A DNA stretch of 64,000 nucleotides, from NCBI GenBank assembly GCA_963729325.1, contig CAVSNS010000051.1:186001-250000 (forward strand), given 5' to 3'. The stretch is from JABCYV01 sp963729325 (GTDB lineage: Bacteria > Acidobacteriota > Terriglobia > Terriglobales > Acidobacteriaceae). Numbering within the stretch: position 1 is the first letter of the stretch; each line of letters begins with the position of its first letter. This document shows, in pieces, positions 60,066 through 64,000 of the stretch. The notes below the pieces were generated by a model. It had not been told where the DNA came from and searched no databases. It saw only the letters and a list, made by a program, of their open reading frames with translations. The position numbers and the translations under genes are program-made.

Positions 60066-61634
60066 CTAGCGGCGTCGAAGAACGATTAGCTCCACGCCGG
60101 GTGGCGGCAACGGATTCGATAAGTCAGCCTTGCCCCCTTTGCCGGAGCTTTCTTCCACAGACCTAAAATCCTCTGTGCCAGTGATGCGATATCGCTTGAT
60201 CGTAAACTCCGCATTCCCCCAAGGCAGGTGATCAATTGTCAAAAAGTAACCGCCGTTGTTCTCAGGATGGATGTCGGTTCTTCTTGCGAGGAACTTGAGC
60301 TTGGAAAAATCCAGTTTTAGAAGTGCCTGCACGTCAGGCGGCATGGCCATCATGTGCGGCTTGAAGTCTGCTGGAATTTCATAATTACTGATGAGGATCT
60401 GCACGGTGGTCCCATCCCTTGACCGCCCCGCAAGCGCCCCAAAACCAAAGGTGTCGCTGCCCACCATATCCAGTCGCTCCGGTGTGTCCAACATCGCGGC
60501 GGTCGCCTTGTACGCGGATGCAGGCTTAAAGAGCTTCCGTTGCAGGTCGAATAGGCCCATCCAGGCGGCGTCGCCGCGGTAGAACTCCGCGCGATCAATC
60601 GAGGAGTCCTGCAGATAGATCATGACTGAGGCCACGTACGCGGCGTTGTCGGCTCCCTCTAGCAGCTGCTTTTCGGCGTCGGTGAAATCGGCGCTTAAAT
60701 TCCACTCCGAAAGAATGCTTTCAGAGCTGCGAAATCCCTTTGCATCCAGCAGGCTTCGAATTTCTTTCCCAATCCGGACCGCGTCATAGGGATCGGCAGA
60801 AAAATCGGCGTAGGTGTGCCAGGAATAAAAATCGAGGGGCAGGTTGTGGGCTGCGCAGTAGTCGATGAATCCTTCGCGGTAGGGGCCGTCATCCAGCGGC
60901 AGCGCTTTGGCATCGCCCCCGACTTTTAGAGATGGATCCAGCGCCTTCAGAGACCGCGCGGTTTTTTCGAAGAGCAGATAAAACTGCTCAGGCGTCCCGG
61001 ACCAAAAGAATTCAGGTTCGTTCCAGAACTCCCAATAACGAATGTTGTCGTGGAAACCGTGTGCCCACCCCTGGTTGTAGTGCATGGCAATGTGTTTCAC
61101 GACATCAGCAAACTTGTCGAAATCCGCGGGCGGATTCCGGTTTGCCCCAAAGCTCCGCCCGATGCGGTAGTAAACCTCGGCGCCCGTTTCGTGAATGGCC
61201 TCGATAACCTTGTCGGTTGGTCCGAAGCGATAGCTCTCCGCCTTTTCCGGGTCTGCACTCCAGTCAGGAAAGATGGTACTCGCATTTCCTGCCGCAACCA
61301 GTCCCGATCGCTGCTTTGGGTCTGGTACAAGCCAGGTGAGCATGGGATCGTCATTGACATACTGGGCATCAATTTCTGTTGGCCCCATGAAGTCATGGGT
61401 CCGCACGATGTCAATGCGCAAGTCCTTATATCCCTCGACCAGGTAAGGCAGACCCTCCATCACTGGTGTCGGCGGACCGTTTACACCCTGAAACGATCGA
61501 ATGTGGCCGGTTACGTGGCCGGCATCAACGTGCATTCTACGCAGTTGAGCTACCGACGTGGCGGACAATGCAAGGACCATCGCAATCACGCGGAAATGAT
61601 GACGATGATCCGCTGAACACATCTTGCTTTGCAT
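60066..61634 (-). CDS. secreted GH39-like glycoside hydrolase
   Basis: About 522 residues from the ATG at 61634, behind GAGAGG. A signal peptide (RVIAMVLALSATSVAQ) precedes a TIM barrel with GH39-type retaining catalytic residues: acid/base in IRYWEFWNEPEFFWSGTPEQ and nucleophile Glu in SILSEWNLSAD. GLPYLVEGYKDLRIDIVRTH is the first strand. C-terminal beta-sandwich sequence follows. Family members act on beta-xylosides or uronic-acid glycosides. As the first gene of the operon, divergent from the GntR regulator, it would release monomers for the pathway. Confidence 0.87.
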   Translation of the reverse strand: MQSKMCSADHRHHFRVIAMVLALSATSVAQLRRMHVDAGHVTGHIRSFQGVNGPPTPVMEGLPYLVEGYKDLRIDIVRTHDFMGPTEIDAQYVNDDPMLTWLVPDPKQRSGLVAAGNASTIFPDWSADPEKAESYRFGPTDKVIEAIHETGAEVYYRIGRSFGANRNPPADFDKFADVVKHIAMHYNQGWAHGFHDNIRYWEFWNEPEFFWSGTPEQFYLLFEKTARSLKALDPSLKVGGDAKALPLDDGPYREGFIDYCAAHNLPLDFYSWHTYADFSADPYDAVRIGKEIRSLLDAKGFRSSESILSEWNLSADFTDAEKQLLEGADNAAYVASVMIYLQDSSIDRAEFYRGDAAWMGLFDLQRKLFKPASAYKATAAMLDTPERLDMVGSDTFGFGALAGRSRDGTTVQILISNYEIPADFKPHMMAMPPDVQALLKLDFSKLKFLARRTDIHPENNGGYFLTIDHLPWGNAEFTIKRYRITGTEDFRSVEESSGKGGKADLSNPLPPPGVELIVLRRR

Positions 61635-61673
61635 GTTCTGCCCTCTCGTTTGTGGGAGGAACCCTTCTAGATC

Positions 61674-61690
61674 GCATACAGTATACATAT
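61674..61690. promoter_or_regulatory. candidate GntR operator and overlapping -10 in the divergent region
   Basis: GCATACAGTATACATAT contains the self-complementary GTATAC (61681-61686) and a second GCATAC just left of it. On the minus strand TATACT here could be the -10 of the hydrolase operon, 40-50 bases before its ATG. FadR-type GntR regulators commonly bind such TATAC-centred sites (recalled), so binding would repress both sides. Confidence 0.5.
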
Positions 61691-61756
61691 TAATGCACAA
61701 GACTTTATTGCATGCGGGGTTTAAATTACGGTAGATTGAATACAGAAATCTCTCAG

Positions 61757-62491
61757 ATGTCGAACGTCATCACTTCCGCGAACGACCATACTCCCACTAC
61801 GCTCAAGGCCCACTTGGTCACAAGGTTACGGGACGCCATCATAGCCCGCAGATTTAAGCCGGGCGACCGGTTGAATGAAAGTCAGTTGGCGAGGCAGTTC
61901 GGCGTGAGCCGTATTCCCGTCCGCGAGGCTCTGCAGCAACTGCAAGAACAAGGCCTGGTAATGAACCATCCCCGCCGGGGGATGTTCGTAAATATTTTGA
62001 GCGATGACGATTGTCAACAAATTAACGGCCTGCGAATTATTTTGGAGGCAGAAGCCCTAAAGCTATGTCGCGCGCGTCTTACCGCAGCCTCGGAAAAGCA
62101 ATTACTGGACCTGGTCGAGCGGATGGAAAACTCGAATGCCGGATCGGAAATTGATGCCGCAGCGCTGGATTTAGAGTTTCATCGTGCCATTTGGAGCCTT
62201 AGCGGCAACACCTACCTCGAGAAGGTCTTGAACTCACAGGTTCCGATGCTCTTCGCTCACCAGGCTCTTGAGTACACAAGCAACAACGAAAAACTTTGGC
62301 CCTTATACCATCACCGGCAGCTGCTGGATGTGGTCTTAGGTAAGTCGGAGCAGACGGCAGAGGAGGCAATGATTGCCCATCTCAGGCTGCGCTACACCAA
62401 TCCCGAGCGCTATTCCAGCCTGGCGTATGCTTCTCCAAAACCGCAAGCGCGCGAACCAGGAGATGAAGCAGGCGCAATCCGGCGAGACTAA
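61757..62491 (+). CDS. GntR/FadR-family transcriptional regulator
   Basis: About 244 residues. The N-terminal winged helix is LVTRLRDAIIARRFKPGDRL, NESQLARQFGVSRIPVREAL and GLVMNHPRRGMFV. The C-terminal FCD domain (INGLRIILEAEALKLC; LDLEFHRAIWSLSGNTYLEK; YHHRQLLDVVLGKSEQTAEE) has the metal-binding His/Asp set of FadR-type regulators of sugar-acid genes. ATG 61757 is preferred by length; ATG 61712 is possible. It probably responds to an aldonate or uronate intermediate and controls the divergent operon and kdgK. Confidence 0.9.
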   Translation: MSNVITSANDHTPTTLKAHLVTRLRDAIIARRFKPGDRLNESQLARQFGVSRIPVREALQQLQEQGLVMNHPRRGMFVNILSDDDCQQINGLRIILEAEALKLCRARLTAASEKQLLDLVERMENSNAGSEIDAAALDLEFHRAIWSLSGNTYLEKVLNSQVPMLFAHQALEYTSNNEKLWPLYHHRQLLDVVLGKSEQTAEEAMIAHLRLRYTNPERYSSLAYASPKPQAREPGDEAGAIRRD

Positions 62492-62497
62492 TCAATT

Positions 62498-63532
62498 ATG
62501 AGCGGGATGACGGTAACTTTCGGCGAGTTGATGCTCCGCCTCTCCCCTCCTGGTTTTGAGCGGTTCTTGCAAAGCCCGCAATTTGTGGCCACATTCGGCG
62601 GCGGAGAAGCCAACGTCGCAGTGGCGCTCGCCCAGTTGGGATTGCCCGCCGCCTACGTCACCGTGCTTCCGAAAAACAATGCGATTGCGGACGCAGCTCT
62701 GGGAGAATTGCGCAGATTCAGAGTAGACACTTCGAAGATCGCACGCGGCAAAGGACGCATGGGCATCTATTACATCGAGGCCGGCGCCAACCAGCGTCCT
62801 TCCAAAGTCATCTACGACCGGGAATACAGTGCGATCGCCCTCGCGAACCCTGGCGACCTCGACTGGGACGCCATCTTGCAGAACGCGCGCTGGTACCACG
62901 TGACCGGCATTACGCCGGCAATTAGCGCCTCGGCCGCCAGCCTCGTTCTGGAATCTCTTGCAAAAGCGAGAGAAAAAGGCGTCACGATCTCTTGCGACCT
63001 GAACTATCGCAAGAATCTTTGGAGGTGGGGAAAGCGTGCCGATGAAGTGATGCCAGAACTGGTCAAGCACGCCGACGTCGTAATCGCTAACGAGGAAGAC
63101 GTCCAAATTTCGCTCGGCATCCCTGCGGAGGTTGACATACATTCGGGACAACTGGATCACGCGCAGTATCAGAAGCTAACCGACCGCGTTTTACGGCAGT
63201 ATCCCAACCTGAAGACCATCGCGGTCACGCTGCGGGAATCGAAAAGCGCGTCGCACAATGGATGGTCGGCCTGTTTGAATAACCGTACGGAATTTCTTAC
63301 CAGCCGCCGCTATGACATTACCCATATCGTTGACCGGGTGGGAAGCGGAGATAGTTTTGCTGCCGGACTGATCTTCGGCTTTCAAGAGTTACCAGCTCAT
63401 CGTGAGGCCCTGGAATTTGCCGTGGCGGTCAGCTGTCTCAAACACTCGATTTCAGGTGACTTCTCCCATTCCACGCCAGAGGAAGTCGAAGTCTTACTCA
63501 AAGGCGGGGGATCCGGCCGAGTGCAGCGTTGA
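62498..63532 (+). CDS. kdgK: 2-keto-3-deoxygluconate kinase (PfkB family)
   Basis: A 344-residue PfkB-type sugar kinase that phosphorylates KDG to KDPG. MTVTFGELMLRLSPPGFERF and FGGGEANVAVALAQLGL are the N-terminal KDGK signature. CDLNYRKNLWRWGKRADEV is typical for KDG kinases, and DRVGSGDSFAAGLIFG carries the catalytic Asp. It starts 6 bases after the regulator's stop, so the two are co-transcribed. Together with eda on the opposite strand it completes the lower sugar-acid route. A 208-base gap to the next gene holds nothing recognised. Confidence 0.94.
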   Translation: MSGMTVTFGELMLRLSPPGFERFLQSPQFVATFGGGEANVAVALAQLGLPAAYVTVLPKNNAIADAALGELRRFRVDTSKIARGKGRMGIYYIEAGANQRPSKVIYDREYSAIALANPGDLDWDAILQNARWYHVTGITPAISASAASLVLESLAKAREKGVTISCDLNYRKNLWRWGKRADEVMPELVKHADVVIANEEDVQISLGIPAEVDIHSGQLDHAQYQKLTDRVLRQYPNLKTIAVTLRESKSASHNGWSACLNNRTEFLTSRRYDITHIVDRVGSGDSFAAGLIFGFQELPAHREALEFAVAVSCLKHSISGDFSHSTPEEVEVLLKGGGSGRVQR

Positions 63533-63740
63533 CATCACCGCAACTTGCGGTTTGGGTTATCTACGGCGTGGCCGTGAGATGTCAAAAAATCGCAATTGCG
63601 CTCATCGATCGGATTGTGACTACTGGATCGGCGACAAACCTTACCTTGGGATTCCTTGAGGTGTGCTCGTGATCTGGGCGAAATTGCGATGGGCGGTCCC
63701 GGAAGTATCGGGGCACGCTCAAGTTAAGAGAGATCTCAAG

Positions 63741-64000
63741 TTAGATGTTGATGGTCCCTTGTAGATAAAGCTTCACTTCACCAGCGATCTTTACGCGGTC
63801 GCCAACTAGCGTGCACCACATTCGGGCGCCGCGAGAACTGAGTTGCTGCACTCGAAATGTTTGCTTGCCAGTGCGTCCGGCCCAGTATGGGACGAGTGTG
63901 CACTGGATTGATCCGGTCGCAGCATCTTCGTCGATCCCCTCGGATGGAGCGAAAAACCTGCACACATAATCGACGTCATTGTCACCGGCAGCCGTAACGA
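63741..64000 (-). CDS. PhzF-family protein, C-terminal part (runs off the window)
   Basis: The last ~86 codons of a minus-strand gene whose start lies beyond position 64000. VDYVCRFFAPSEGIDEDAAT and TGSIQCTLVPYWAGR are the PhzF C-terminal catalytic and dimer-contact blocks; the end reads IAGEVKLYLQGTINI. PhzF-like proteins are isomerases or epimerases of the diaminopimelate-epimerase fold. Substrate unknown. Incomplete because of the window edge, not because of a visible mutation. Confidence 0.88.
   Translation of the reverse strand, partial: VTAAGDNDVDYVCRFFAPSEGIDEDAATGSIQCTLVPYWAGRTGKQTFRVQQLSSRGARMWCTLVGDRVKIAGEVKLYLQGTINI

Noticed and set aside
1..64000. CRISPR array or rRNA operon
   Set aside because: No run of regularly spaced direct repeats and no rRNA-like sequence was seen; the palindromic repeats are dispersed and irregularly spaced.

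Overview
This is a moderately GC-rich bacterial chromosome segment that most resembles a soil Acidobacteriota genome (class Terriglobia). The assignment rests on gene families and on intergenic palindromes of the type 'CGGCTTTAGCCG ... GTGCCCTGATACAAA', not on a marker gene. Supporting families are BNR/VPS10 beta-propellers, an anti-sigma factor fused to a YCF48-like propeller, an rnc-lepB-AsmA block, DUF6569 and a BBP2-type porin.

Layout. 1-4800: small VOC/YciI enzymes, secreted proteins and a MazEF-type toxin-antitoxin pair with its own palindromic operator. 5-8.3 kb: a BNR propeller, a palindrome-rich gap, a coupled small-protein/nucleotidyltransferase pair, a MoaD-like protein and tRNA-Ala(GGC). 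8.4-19.2 kb: an ECF sigma/anti-sigma pair, two TPR proteins, then rnc, two lepB genes, AsmA and a secreted protein. 19-24.4 kb: an amidohydrolase, an APC permease, an agmatinase-family enzyme and a hexapeptide acyltransferase. 24.4-36.8 kb: housekeeping genes (M50 protease, trpS, scpA, scpB, pseudouridine synthase, hisC-like, ROK kinase, mutM, purA, lexA, aminotransferase, trxA). 37-47.9 kb: a second sigma/anti-sigma pair, DUF6569, a thiolase, a VPS10-type propeller, PPK2 and a porin. 47.9-50.9 kb: a graveyard of broken mobile and host genes. 50.9-63.5 kb: a sugar-acid catabolic cluster. The window ends inside a phzF-like gene.

The sugar-acid cluster reads as a pathway. A GH39-like secreted hydrolase and an MFS porter would supply sugars or uronates. 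An SMP-30-type lactonase and two SDR enzymes would handle lactones and oxidoreduction. Two UxuA-type dehydratases and one enolase-superfamily dehydratase would converge on 2-keto-3-deoxy acids. KDG kinase and KDPG aldolase would finish to pyruvate and glyceraldehyde-3-phosphate. A GntR/FadR-type regulator is divergent from the seven-gene minus-strand operon.

A recurring oddity is that many conserved genes are broken by single-base frame changes: lepB, acyltransferase, anti-sigma/YCF48, thiolase, VPS10 protein, SMP-30 and KDPG aldolase. Ten of these need removal of exactly one base, and removing it restores family-typical sequence and length. The sign bias and frequent homopolymer or GC-rich contexts suggest residual insertion errors in the assembly rather than true pseudogenes. 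mutM is different: it carries an extra segment of about 89 bp made of two hairpins, like the palindromic elements that invade coding genes in Rickettsia.
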